Source of the DNA: an uncultured Altererythrobacter sp. | GTDB lineage: Bacteria; Pseudomonadota; Alphaproteobacteria; Sphingomonadales; Sphingomonadaceae | NCBI GenBank assembly: GCA_913056125.1 | Contig: CAJXNC010000002.1 | Location: 186,001 to 250,000, forward strand | Direction: 5' to 3' | Length of the DNA: 64,000 nucleotides | Part shown: positions 22,839 to 31,492 of the stretch, in pieces | Numbering within the stretch: the stretch's first letter is position 1 | Layout: the number at the start of each line of letters is the position of its first letter | Notes under the pieces: model-generated | What the model was told of the DNA's origin: nothing | Database searches by the model: none | The model's input: the letters and a program-made list of their open reading frames with translations, nothing else | Position numbers and translations under genes: made by a program

Positions 22839-23735
22839 TCAGTAGATCCGCGGAACGCGTTCTTCCGACGGCCAGCCGCGCGAGCGGCCGATCGGCAAAA
22901 AGTCGAAGAAGGCGTTGATCGCGTGGATGCTGCCACCCCAGATCTTGAATGCTTCGAAGGTCACCAGCACGTTTCCGGGCCCATAGGAGTCGGTGTAACC
23001 GAAATTCATCCATAGCAGCACGGTGCCGTTTTCCTCGTCCACCGCGACCACGCTGGGGATGAGGCCCGGATGGACCATAATACGCTGCTCGTAGAGACCG
23101 CACACCGCGCCGAAGCAGCCCTGGCCGGCAGTGATCACGCCATTCTCGACGCGATAGACTTCGGGCGAAAAGGGCGTGCCTGCATCAAGGAAGCTGCCCA
23201 CACGAAGGCCCTCGGCATAGCTCAGGGCGATTTCGACCATGCGCTCGCGCGACATGCGCGTACCTTCGGGAACCGGGCTATCCATTCCGCGCACCGGTTC
23301 ACCCAGGACAGCGGGCTGGAAAGGCGAATCCGGCGTGATGCGAGCAACGATGGTCTCGATATCGGCAATCTTGCCGTCTTCGACATGCAGCGCGACCGAC
23401 ATGAGCAGGGGGATATCCCCTTCGCGGAACTCGATATGCGACGCAGCAACCTGCGCGGTGGTGTCGAGATAATCGTGCCGGAAGGTGGCTCTGCCAGTCA
23501 CGGTCTGCCAGGCGCCTTCGCCCATTTCGACGGCGCGTCCACCCTCCGTGTATTCCGCGCCTTCAGCCAAGGGCAGACCTGACGGATCGTTTGCAAGCAT
23601 CGCATCGATATAGGCCGTGACCAATCCTTCCAGGCAGCCACGATCGCAATCCTGTGCGTTCGCCTGCATGGGCAGCGCGAGAGCAAGGGCAAATCCCGCC
23701 AAGGCAATCCTGCGCACGAATTTCGAGATACTCAT
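22839..23735 (-). CDS. Secreted DUF8021/NTF2-like protein, copy 2
   Basis: This 298-residue paralog of the gene at 21812 has the same layout: signal peptide (ending QANAQ), DCDRGCLEGLVTAYIDAML, a matching beta region (LLMSVALHVEDGKI), VENGVITAGQGCFGAVCGLY and FEAFKIWGGSIHAINAFF, then a slightly longer C-terminus (GWPSEERVPRIY). The ATG at 23735 has a very strong ribosome binding site (GGGGAGGAAT); a frame open a further 81 codons upstream is not real. The gap to copy 1 is 154 bases, and the GMC oxidoreductase lies beyond. The next gene upstream is divergent, 153 bases away. Confidence 0.76.
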   Translation of the reverse strand: MSISKFVRRIALAGFALALALPMQANAQDCDRGCLEGLVTAYIDAMLANDPSGLPLAEGAEYTEGGRAVEMGEGAWQTVTGRATFRHDYLDTTAQVAASHIEFREGDIPLLMSVALHVEDGKIADIETIVARITPDSPFQPAVLGEPVRGMDSPVPEGTRMSRERMVEIALSYAEGLRVGSFLDAGTPFSPEVYRVENGVITAGQGCFGAVCGLYEQRIMVHPGLIPSVVAVDEENGTVLLWMNFGYTDSYGPGNVLVTFEAFKIWGGSIHAINAFFDFLPIGRSRGWPSEERVPRIY

Positions 23736-23888
23736 AATTCCTCCCCTTTTCCCATTAAGCGTTGGGTAGTCACCTATCCAAGTCGCGGCAATGGCGATTG
23801 TCGCAACGGGCGACGAGAGCGTACAAATTCGGACATGTCGGGCACAATCCTGCGACATGGAGAGAGCAATCGGAAGGAAGGGGCAACC

Positions 23889-24734
23889 ATGATGGAGATC
23901 GATGCCATGAAGATGCCTTATCTTGTCACCCTTCCGTTCCTGCTCGCAATTTGCCCCGCAAATGCTGCCACCGGGCAAGACAATTCCGCAGGCGACCTAA
24001 CCCTGTTCGAAGGCATGTGGCAGGTGTCGCCGCGCGGAGCAGGTCCGGGCGCTGGCCCTCCTCCCGACGCGGGGCAGGGCAATCGCTTCGGTCCTTCGCC
24101 GGGTGCACTGCGGCGGGATGGGCGCCGCGGCCCGCCTGCAGCAGGACCGGAGGGAGATGCATCCGACCTGCCTGGGCCGGATATCGAAGGGCTCGATCGC
24201 GGCGACAGGATGACCTGGTCGATCATGACGCCGGCGGGCAAGGCGGCCTTCGAGAGTATGAACCCGCGTGATTTGCCGTCAAACAACTGCAGGTCCAACG
24301 GACTGCCTTCGCTGGTTGGAATTCCCGACCTGCAGGAATGGAACGTGACGGGAAATGTGCTGACGGTCCATTATGCCGACTTCAACACGGTCCGTACGAT
24401 CTATCTCGACGGCCGCGCGGATACGGACGGCCCCAGCCATCTCGGCCACTCCACCGGAGAATGGCAGGGTAGCGACTTCGTCGTGACCACGACCGGTCTT
24501 GTGGCTACGCCGGGTGGGTTGGGGCGCAATGCTCCGGGCAGCGCGTCGCGCTCCTATATCGAGCGCTATCACCTCAATGCAGACGGCAGCGTGGGCGGGA
24601 CGGTGACCATCACCGACCCCGATTACCTTTCGCGGGAGCTGACGATCCCGATTGCCCTCACGCGCGCCGAAGCCGGTGCGGAGATACCCGATGTCGGCTG
24701 CAGCGTGGAAGCCTCACAGCGCTATCTCGACTAG
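23889..24734 (+). CDS. Secreted protein of unknown function with Gly/Pro-rich linker
   Basis: This 281-residue protein starts MMEIDAMKMPYLVTLPFLLAICPANA, a signal peptide with cleavage near residue 26. A Gly/Pro/Arg-rich linker follows (SPRGAGPGAGPPPDAGQGN and RRDGRRGPPAAGPEGD). The folded part has LPSNNCRSNGLPSLVGIPD, VRTIYLDGRADTDGPSHLGHSTGEWQGSDFVVTTTGL and a C-terminal CSVEASQRYLD. The pattern YLDGR...GHSxGxWxGxxxVVxTxG recurs, from memory, in many uncharacterised secreted proteins of sphingomonads. AAGGAAGG 7-14 bases upstream supports the ATG at 23889 over an earlier in-frame start. Its stop is 1 base from the convergent parA-like gene. Confidence 0.72.
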   Translation: MMEIDAMKMPYLVTLPFLLAICPANAATGQDNSAGDLTLFEGMWQVSPRGAGPGAGPPPDAGQGNRFGPSPGALRRDGRRGPPAAGPEGDASDLPGPDIEGLDRGDRMTWSIMTPAGKAAFESMNPRDLPSNNCRSNGLPSLVGIPDLQEWNVTGNVLTVHYADFNTVRTIYLDGRADTDGPSHLGHSTGEWQGSDFVVTTTGLVATPGGLGRNAPGSASRSYIERYHLNADGSVGGTVTITDPDYLSRELTIPIALTRAEAGAEIPDVGCSVEASQRYLD

Positions 24735-24735
24735 G

Positions 24736-25371
24736 TCAGGGCAGGGCCTTCTTGACCCACTTCCACAGGGCCTCGACTTCTTTCGCGGCCTTGCCGCCCG
24801 GTTTGATTTCGCCGGCGACTTCGCCCTTTGCGGAAGACCGATGAAACGCTGCCCGGTCGCCAAACGTGATCGGGCAGGTGTCGAGACCGAGATTCCTGGC
24901 GGCGGCTTTCGCGTCTTCCACCATGCGGGTGGCACCCGCGGGCACGCCGTTCAGCACGACCGAGGCCGGCGTGCCGGTGTAATTCACGAGATCGACGATC
25001 CCTTCCAGTGCATGCAGGTCGAAGGCGCGCGGGCGCGTGGGGATCAGCACGAGGTTTGCCACCTTGATGGCCTCGCGCATCGCGGCTTCGGCATGGGGCG
25101 GAGTATCGATCACCACCAGCTCCATCCCTTGTTTGGCGGCATTATCGATCGTGCGGGCAAGTCGGGCTGGCGGGCTGGTGACCACTGCAGGGAGGAAATC
25201 GCCGCGCCAGTCTCCCCAGGCGGCGGCGGTCGCCTGCGGATCGGTATCGATCACGCAGGTCTGCTGCTTGGCATAGGCAGCGCAAGTGGCGAGGTGCAGG
25301 GCGAGCGTGGTCTTGCCCGAGCCGCCCTTCTGGCTGACGACTGCGATGATCTTGGGGCTTGAAGCAGGCAC
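24736..25371 (-). CDS. Orphan ParA/MinD-type ATPase
   Basis: This 211-residue protein is a Walker-type ATPase of the ParA family, whose members position DNA or protein complexes. The deviant Walker A motif KGGSGKTT lies at 15-22 (with the signature Lys15), CVIDTDPQATAAAWGDW is switch I, VVIDTPPHAEAAM is Walker B, and LVLIPTRPRAFDLHALEGI follows. It is short (chromosomal ParA is about 260 residues) and has no N-terminal helix-turn-helix. No ParB-like partner is adjacent; an MFS gene lies on one side and an unrelated secreted-protein gene on the other. Confidence 0.88.
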   Translation of the reverse strand: MPASSPKIIAVVSQKGGSGKTTLALHLATCAAYAKQQTCVIDTDPQATAAAWGDWRGDFLPAVVTSPPARLARTIDNAAKQGMELVVIDTPPHAEAAMREAIKVANLVLIPTRPRAFDLHALEGIVDLVNYTGTPASVVLNGVPAGATRMVEDAKAAARNLGLDTCPITFGDRAAFHRSSAKGEVAGEIKPGGKAAKEVEALWKWVKKALP

Positions 25372-25454
25372 GAAGAGAATTCCCTCAAAACTGGGTCAAT
25401 CCTCTCCTGGAACGAATTTATGCCATCCTCATGGAACTCTGTCCAATGCTCGTC

Positions 25455-26702
25455 TCAAGCCGTTGCCACGTCACCGGCCACGAGCTTGGGTGCCGTTTCC
25501 CGGAGGCCCAGTGTCACCACGCATAGAAGGGCAGCGGAGGCGATCAGGATCGTGGGCAGCACCTGCATGCCGAACTCGTCCGCGATCATGCCGATCACCA
25601 CGGGCATGGCGCCCGCGCCCAGGATCTCACCTATGGCGGCGTTAAACCCCATGGCAGTTGCGCGCAAATGGTCTGGCGCGGATTCGCCGGGAATGACGAC
25701 CATGATCAATATACCCGACCCCATGCCTCCCGCGCCTGTCAGCATGGCGCCGGCAAATACGAGCGGAAGGGCGCCATTGCTTATCGCCAACAGGATCACA
25801 CCCAGTATCGACACGGAGTAAGCCGAGATGATCGCCAATTTCCTGCCCATGCGGTCCGAGAGCATTGGGAAAAAGAAGCCGAAGAATATGCCTGCAGCTG
25901 AGGCGGCCGTGAGGACCACACCCATCATTTCATTGCTGAGGCCGAGCACGTTGACGAGGTAGAGTGGCATGAAGCTGAGAAAGCCGATGAAGAAGGTCAT
26001 GTTCAACGTGGCCAGAACGATGCTGAAGCGAATGTTGCGCAGCCTGAGTAGCGGAGCGATTGCACCTTTGGGCCTCTCTTCCCTGATCTCGTGCTTCGGG
26101 TTGCGTACGAAAAGCCAGATCAATGCGGCCATGATCAATCCGGGCACGCCGGCAATCCAGAACGCCTCCCGCCAGCCATAGAGGGTGCCAATCCCGACAA
26201 TCACGATAGGCCCGAGCATGGGTATGGCATTCATGCCGATGGTCGAGAGCATGCCGATGGCAAGTCCGCGCCGTTCGGGCGCCACTTCGCTGGTCACGAT
26301 ATGCGTACTGAGCGGCGGCAGTCCGCCTTCCGCGAGGCCCATCAGGGCACGCGCAGCGAGCAAGGTAAGCAGGCCAATCGCGAAACCGGAACTGATCGAT
26401 GCCGCGGAGAATATCAATGTCGCTGCGATCAGCAGTCCCTTGCTCTTGCCGGTAATGTCTGCCGCCCGGTTGATGCCGAAGCTCGACAACGCCCAGGTGA
26501 GGGCGAGGACGCCCGTAACCATGCCAACCTGCGTATTGGTTAGCCCGAATTCGGGCTGGATCATCGGTGCGAGCAGGCCGAAGGCGTTCCGGTCGAGGAA
26601 CACGATGCCCATATTTACGCCGAGCAGGCCAACCAGCAATGTCTGGTAGCGCGGTGTCGACTGTCCTCCATTCGGCACAATTGTCGAATCTACACTAGCC
26701 AT
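25455..26702 (-). CDS. Major facilitator superfamily transporter
   Basis: This 415-residue protein has about 12 membrane segments and MFS signatures. The first helix region has NMGIVFLDRNAFGLLAPMI and NTQVGMVTGVLALTW, and SDRMGRKLAIISAYS is a motif A-like loop between the halves. The sequence resembles the anion:cation symporter (ACS/ExuT) branch, which carries organic acids, but the substrate is not identifiable. The ATG at 26702 (MASVDSTIVPNGG) is preferred over an in-frame TTG at 26723, because GGGGGAGG lies 11 bases upstream of it. Confidence 0.88.
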   Translation of the reverse strand: MASVDSTIVPNGGQSTPRYQTLLVGLLGVNMGIVFLDRNAFGLLAPMIQPEFGLTNTQVGMVTGVLALTWALSSFGINRAADITGKSKGLLIAATLIFSAASISSGFAIGLLTLLAARALMGLAEGGLPPLSTHIVTSEVAPERRGLAIGMLSTIGMNAIPMLGPIVIVGIGTLYGWREAFWIAGVPGLIMAALIWLFVRNPKHEIREERPKGAIAPLLRLRNIRFSIVLATLNMTFFIGFLSFMPLYLVNVLGLSNEMMGVVLTAASAAGIFFGFFFPMLSDRMGRKLAIISAYSVSILGVILLAISNGALPLVFAGAMLTGAGGMGSGILIMVVIPGESAPDHLRATAMGFNAAIGEILGAGAMPVVIGMIADEFGMQVLPTILIASAALLCVVTLGLRETAPKLVAGDVATA

Positions 26703-26811
26703 GAATGCCGCAGCCTCCCCCAAGACCTCGTCGCGCGACCTGGGCGATACTTGCAGCAGAATGCGGTGATTAGCGAATCAATTTCGCTGGGTCACCGGTG
26801 TGACATTGAGA

Positions 26812-27384
26812 TCAGGAGCTTCCCGGCTCATCTTCGCGACTGGACAGAATTTGCGTCAGTTCATCGCGCAATTCGCCCTGAAGCTGTGGAAGCTGCGCCA
26901 CGTACTCGTTGATATAGGCCTGGTTGGCATCGGCGAATGCCGGGTGAGCGGTTGCGGCGGATGATTTGGCGAGAAAGCCATAACCCTCCGGAGAAGTGAT
27001 GAAAGCGTGGAAGGCCGTCAATTCGTCTAATGTGTAGATATCGGCATAAGCCAGCGCGAGGCCTTCCATCATTGCATCCATATGGCCTTCCAATGTCGCC
27101 ATGCCGAGGTCGATGGCGCGTTGCTGGTAGCGTAGGACCAATTCCTGGATTTCCGGGTCCTGGGCAAGCTGTGGCTGTGCCACATTCATCTGCGATACCA
27201 GCTGCTGCATGACGCCGCTGAACAGGTCCATGCGCATCTCTTCAGGGAAGCCGTTATCGACAATTTCGCGGGCGAGCTGCGTGGTCTCGCTGAAGCTGGC
27301 CGAGCCATCATCCTGCGCCAATGCGGGCGCAGTTGCCGACAGTAGCAGGAGTGGCGCGGCGAGGGCGCAGGCAATTGACTTCAT
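26812..27384 (-). CDS. DUF2059 periplasmic protein
   Basis: This 190-residue protein has a signal peptide (MKSIACALAAPLLLLSATAPALA) and an all-helical body. The C-terminal half matches DUF2059: ALAYADIYTLDELTAFHAFITSPEGYGFLAKS, a pattern of a short helix, Y/F-T-x-x-E-L, then F-x-x-S-P-x-G. DUF2059 proteins are periplasmic and of unknown function. It is monocistronic or follows the helicase gene by 102 bases on the same strand. Confidence 0.83.
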   Translation of the reverse strand: MKSIACALAAPLLLLSATAPALAQDDGSASFSETTQLAREIVDNGFPEEMRMDLFSGVMQQLVSQMNVAQPQLAQDPEIQELVLRYQQRAIDLGMATLEGHMDAMMEGLALAYADIYTLDELTAFHAFITSPEGYGFLAKSSAATAHPAFADANQAYINEYVAQLPQLQGELRDELTQILSSREDEPGSS

Positions 27385-27486
27385 TGGAAATCTCTCCCGG
27401 GAAACGCGTTGGACTCAAGGAGTCTCGCAGCCTTTTCCGAGACAGGCAAGGGGTGATGGGCGTTGCAGAAGGCGGACTTGTCGCGA

Positions 27487-29283
27487 TCAGTCGCGCGGCC
27501 GCTTGGGGCGAGGTTTGGTCTTGAACCGGGGCTTTGGCTTGAACCGTGTGTTTCCGGCGAGCTTGCCGCGGAATTTGCCCTTGCGGTGCGGCTTGGACTG
27601 TTCTTCGACCGTACTGCGTGACCCGTCATTGCGATTTGTCCGCCGGTTCTGGCGCGCCACTTCGCGCGGACCGGAATCCGACCGGCGGATTGCGATGCTG
27701 TCTTCTCCTGCCATGATCTCGGCTGCGGCCGTGCGTTCCACGGCGTCGGCAAACCTGTCCGCAATCTTGCGCGGGATTTGCGCATAGGTCTCTTCCGGGC
27801 CGATGCGGATGGCGCCGATTTCATTGCGGGTGATGTGGCCGCGGCGGCACAGCAGCGGCAGGATCCAGCGTGCCTCGGCATTCTGTTTGCGACCGATTTC
27901 CATGCGGAACCAGACCACATCCTCGAAACCGGGACGATGCCTTTCCTTGCGAGCAGCCTCGCGTGCCTCGGGCGTATTCTCCATCAACTCTTCGGGCTGT
28001 GGCAGTTTGGCGCGGAAGGCATTGACCAGTGCGGCGGCGATATCCTCCGGGCTGCGCTCTTCCATCAGCCGCTTGGCCAGCTCGCGATCCTCTTCCTCGA
28101 ACTCCACCGGCTTGAGCAGTTCCGCCAGAAGCCGCTCGTGATCTTGCGTGCGGATCATCTTCGCCGTCGGCGGCTCGATCCATTCGGCTTCGACCTTTGC
28201 GGCACGCAGCAGGCTTTCGACACGTCTACGGCGCGGATAGGGCACGATGATTGCCGCCGTGCCCTTCTTGCCTGCACGCCCGGTCCGCCCGGAACGATGC
28301 TGCAGGATTTCGGGATCGCGCGGAATCTCGACATGGACGACAAGGCTGAGGCTCGGCAGGTCGATGCCGCGACTGGCGACATCGGTGGCAACGCAAACGC
28401 GCGCCCGGCGATCGCGCAGGGCCTGCATCGCCTGGTTGCGCTCCGACTGGGAGTGTTCGCCGGATAGCGCGACAACGGCAAAGCCGCGCTCCTGCAATGT
28501 CGCATGCAAATGGCGGACGTTGTCGCGCGTGGCGCAGAAAAGCATCGCGGTATCGGCTTCATGGTAGCGCAGCAGGTTCACCACCGCATTTTCGATTTCC
28601 GATGGCGAGACCGTCACTGCCTGATAGGCGATGTCGCCATGCCCGCGATCGGTGCCAACGGTCGAAATGCGCAAGGCATCGTCCTGGTAGCGCTTGGCGA
28701 GATTGACGATCTGGCGCGGCAGCGTGGCGGAAAAGAGCAGCGTGCGGCGATTATCCGGCGTTCCGTCGAGGATTTCCTCGAGTTCCTCGCGAAAGCCCAT
28801 GTCGAGCATCTCGTCCGCCTCGTCGAGGACGACGATTCTGAGCTCGGCAAGGTTGAGCGCGCCGCGTTCGAGGTGGTCGCGCAGACGGCCCGGCGTGCCG
28901 ACCACGATCTGGGCGCCACGGGCGAGGTTTCGCCGTTCCTTGGAGGCGTCCATCCCGCCAACACAGGTGGCGATCCGGGCTCCCGCAGAGGAATAGAGCC
29001 ATGCCAGCTCGCGGCTGACCTGCAGCGCAAGCTCGCGCGTCGGCGCGATGATCAGGGCCAGCGGGCCGCTTGCCGGTTCGACAAATCCACTTTCGCCCAG
29101 CATCTGGTCCGCCATGGCGAGGCCGAATGCTACGGTCTTGCCCGAGCCGGTCTGTGCCGAGACGATCAGGTCGCGCCCTTCGGTCCCCGGTTCGAGGACG
29201 GCGGCCTGGACTGGGGTGAGGCTGTCATAGCCGCGCGCCTCAATGGCCTGGGCAAGGAGGGGAGGAAGGCTGGAAATCTGCAT
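27487..29283 (-). CDS. DEAD-box RNA helicase (DeaD/CsdA-like)
   Basis: This 598-residue ATP-dependent RNA helicase has the full set of motifs: Q-motif region SLTPVQAAVL, AQTGSGKT (43-50), PTRELA (81-86), VVLDEADEML with DEAD at 154-157, SAT (185-187) and HRSGRTGRAGKKG. After the two RecA domains there is a DbpA-type RNA-binding domain (RRGHITRNEIGAIRIGPEETYAQIP) and a Lys/Arg-rich tail of about 70 residues. This domain order fits DeaD, which acts in ribosome assembly and cold response. It precedes the DUF2059 gene on the same strand. Confidence 0.93.
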   Translation of the reverse strand: MQISSLPPLLAQAIEARGYDSLTPVQAAVLEPGTEGRDLIVSAQTGSGKTVAFGLAMADQMLGESGFVEPASGPLALIIAPTRELALQVSRELAWLYSSAGARIATCVGGMDASKERRNLARGAQIVVGTPGRLRDHLERGALNLAELRIVVLDEADEMLDMGFREELEEILDGTPDNRRTLLFSATLPRQIVNLAKRYQDDALRISTVGTDRGHGDIAYQAVTVSPSEIENAVVNLLRYHEADTAMLFCATRDNVRHLHATLQERGFAVVALSGEHSQSERNQAMQALRDRRARVCVATDVASRGIDLPSLSLVVHVEIPRDPEILQHRSGRTGRAGKKGTAAIIVPYPRRRRVESLLRAAKVEAEWIEPPTAKMIRTQDHERLLAELLKPVEFEEEDRELAKRLMEERSPEDIAAALVNAFRAKLPQPEELMENTPEAREAARKERHRPGFEDVVWFRMEIGRKQNAEARWILPLLCRRGHITRNEIGAIRIGPEETYAQIPRKIADRFADAVERTAAAEIMAGEDSIAIRRSDSGPREVARQNRRTNRNDGSRSTVEEQSKPHRKGKFRGKLAGNTRFKPKPRFKTKPRPKRPRD

Positions 29284-29340
29284 GGGTCGAAATGTACCTA
29301 TTGCCGCATGCGATAGGGGGAATGCGGTGAGGAAGTGAAA

Positions 29341-29378
29341 AAGGCGAAAAGGCAGGACGAGTTGCCTCGCCTGCCTTT
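29341..29378 (-). terminator. Rho-independent terminator of rpoD
   Basis: On the rpoD strand a 9-bp stem (AAAGGCAGG, 29378-29370, with CCTGCCTTT, 29356-29348) continues, after one bulged base, into a 4-bp inner stem around a 4-base loop. A T-rich run reading TTTTCGCCTTTTT follows. It lies 75 bases past the rpoD stop. Confidence 0.75.
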
Positions 29379-29452
29379 AAATGGGTCCCGCCTGCTGACG
29401 GTGAATGGGTTTCTGCTGGCAAGGCCCCGCCTGATCGGGGGCATTCCCGGCC

Positions 29453-31486
29453 TTACTGGTCGAGGAAGCTGCGCATCTTGCGCGAGCGCGACGGATGCTT
29501 GAGCTTGCGCAGCGCCTTGGCCTCGATCTGACGGATACGTTCGCGCGTCACGGAGAATTGCTGGCCGACTTCTTCCAGCGTGTGATCGGTGTTCATGCCG
29601 ATGCCGAAGCGCATGCGCAGCACGCGTTCCTCACGCGGGGTGAGCGAGGCGAGCACGCGGGTGACGGTTTCCTTGAGGTTTGCCTGGATCGCCGCATCGA
29701 CCGGGATCACCGCGTTCTTGTCCTCGATGAAATCGCCTAGGTGCGAATCTTCCTCGTCGCCGATTGGCGTTTCGAGGGAGATCGGCTCCTTGGCGATCTT
29801 CATCACCTTGCGCACCTTCTCAAGCGGCATGGAGAGGCGTTCTGCCATTTCCTCCGGTGTCGGCTCGCGGCCCTGCTCGTGCAGGAACTGGCGCGAAGTG
29901 CGGACCAGCTTGTTGATCGTCTCGATCATGTGGACCGGGATACGGATCGTGCGAGCCTGGTCGGCGATCGAGCGGGTGATCGCCTGCCGGATCCACCAGG
30001 TGGCATAGGTGCTGAACTTGTAGCCGCGGCGGTACTCGAACTTGTCGACCGCCTTCATCAGGCCGATATTGCCTTCCTGGATCAGGTCGAGGAATTGCAG
30101 GCCGCGATTGGTGTATTTCTTGGCGATGGAAATCACCAGGCGAAGGTTCGCTTCGACCATTTCCTTCTTGGCGATACGCGCCTCGCGCTCGCCCTTCTGC
30201 ACCATGTTCACGATGCGGCGGAATTCGGACAGGCTCATGCCTGTCTGTGAAGCGATGTCGGCGATCTCGGCACGGATGCGTTCGACCGCGTCGGCTTCCT
30301 TCTCGTAGAAGGCGGCCCACTTCTTGTCCTTCTTCGCATTGGCCTTGAGCCAGCTATCGTCGAGCTCGTTGCCGACATAGGCATCGAGGAAGTCCTTGCG
30401 CTTCACCTTGTGCCGTTCGGCCAGACGCAGCATCTGCCCGCCAAGCGCGGTCAGGCGGCGATTGAAGGCGTAGAGATTGTCGACCAGATATTCGATCTTG
30501 GTCGCGTGAAACTGCACGCTCTCGACCTCTGCGGTGAGGTCTTCGCGAAGCTTCTCGTAACGGTTTTCCTTCGCCTTGGGGAATTCGTCGCCTGCGCCAA
30601 GCACGTCGACGCGTTCGGCCTGCAGCTTCTCGAACTTCTTGAACAGGTCCGTGATGCGGGCGAAGCGCTCCAGGGCGTCGGGCTTGAGGGCCGCTTCCAT
30701 TTGCGCGAGGGACATCGTGTTGTCTTCCTCGTCGTCTTCCTCGCGGCGGCGCGAAGAACCTTCCTCGCCGTCCTCGTCTTCGCCGTCGGCGTCTTCCTCG
30801 TCTTCGTCCTCATCGTCGTCGCGGATCGAAGGGCCGGCGGTTTCTTCCGAGATTTCGCCGTCATCGTCGTCCTCGGCACCTTCCTCCATCTTGTCGACGG
30901 GCGGCTCCTTGGACAGCATGGCGTCGAGATCGAGGATCTCGCGCAGCTGCATTTCCTCATTGTTGAGGGCTTCGGACCACATAATGATGGCATGGAAGGT
31001 GATCGGGCTTTCGCACAGGCCCATGATCATCGTGTCACGGCCGGCCTCGATGCGCTTGGCAATGGCGATTTCGCCTTCGCGGCTGAGCAGTTCGACCGCG
31101 CCCATTTCGCGCAGATACATGCGCACCGGGTCATCGGTACGTTCGACGGTCGTGGTGGATTTCTTCTTTTCGGGGACGTTCTTGTTGCCGTCGCTGCCGT
31201 CGGAATCGGAATCCGATGCGGAGATTTCCTCCGGCCCGTCACCGTCATTATCCTCTTCCTGCGCGTCCTCGTCATTCTCGACGATCTGCACGCCCATCTC
31301 GGAAATGGCGGTCTGGATATCCTCGATCTGGTCGCTGCCGAGATCGTTGGGGAGAGCTTCGTTGAGCTCGTCATAGGTGATGTAGCCGCGACGCTTGGCC
31401 TTTGCGATCAGCTTCTTGATCGAAGCTTCGTTGAGGTCGATCAGCGGTGCATCTTCGTTCTGTTTTGTCTTGGCTTCCGACGCCAT
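29453..31486 (-). CDS. rpoD: RNA polymerase sigma factor RpoD (sigma-70)
   Basis: This is the housekeeping sigma factor. The 677-residue protein has an N-terminal region 1.1 ([20 protein letters not shown]), then [23 protein letters not shown] of region 1.2 and a long non-conserved insert that is extremely acidic (runs of Asp and Glu around residues 210-250). Regions 2 to 4 follow: [52 protein letters not shown], and [20 protein letters not shown] (the -35 recognition helix). Start ATG lies 6 bases past the dnaG stop. It ends the yqeY-dnaG-rpoD operon and is followed by a strong terminator. Confidence 0.97.
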   Translation of the reverse strand: MASEAKTKQNEDAPLIDLNEASIKKLIAKAKRRGYITYDELNEALPNDLGSDQIEDIQTAISEMGVQIVENDEDAQEEDNDGDGPEEISASDSDSDGSDGNKNVPEKKKSTTTVERTDDPVRMYLREMGAVELLSREGEIAIAKRIEAGRDTMIMGLCESPITFHAIIMWSEALNNEEMQLREILDLDAMLSKEPPVDKMEEGAEDDDDGEISEETAGPSIRDDDEDEDEEDADGEDEDGEEGSSRRREEDDEEDNTMSLAQMEAALKPDALERFARITDLFKKFEKLQAERVDVLGAGDEFPKAKENRYEKLREDLTAEVESVQFHATKIEYLVDNLYAFNRRLTALGGQMLRLAERHKVKRKDFLDAYVGNELDDSWLKANAKKDKKWAAFYEKEADAVERIRAEIADIASQTGMSLSEFRRIVNMVQKGEREARIAKKEMVEANLRLVISIAKKYTNRGLQFLDLIQEGNIGLMKAVDKFEYRRGYKFSTYATWWIRQAITRSIADQARTIRIPVHMIETINKLVRTSRQFLHEQGREPTPEEMAERLSMPLEKVRKVMKIAKEPISLETPIGDEEDSHLGDFIEDKNAVIPVDAAIQANLKETVTRVLASLTPREERVLRMRFGIGMNTDHTLEEVGQQFSVTRERIRQIEAKALRKLKHPSRSRKMRSFLDQ

Positions 31487-31492
31487 TGAATA

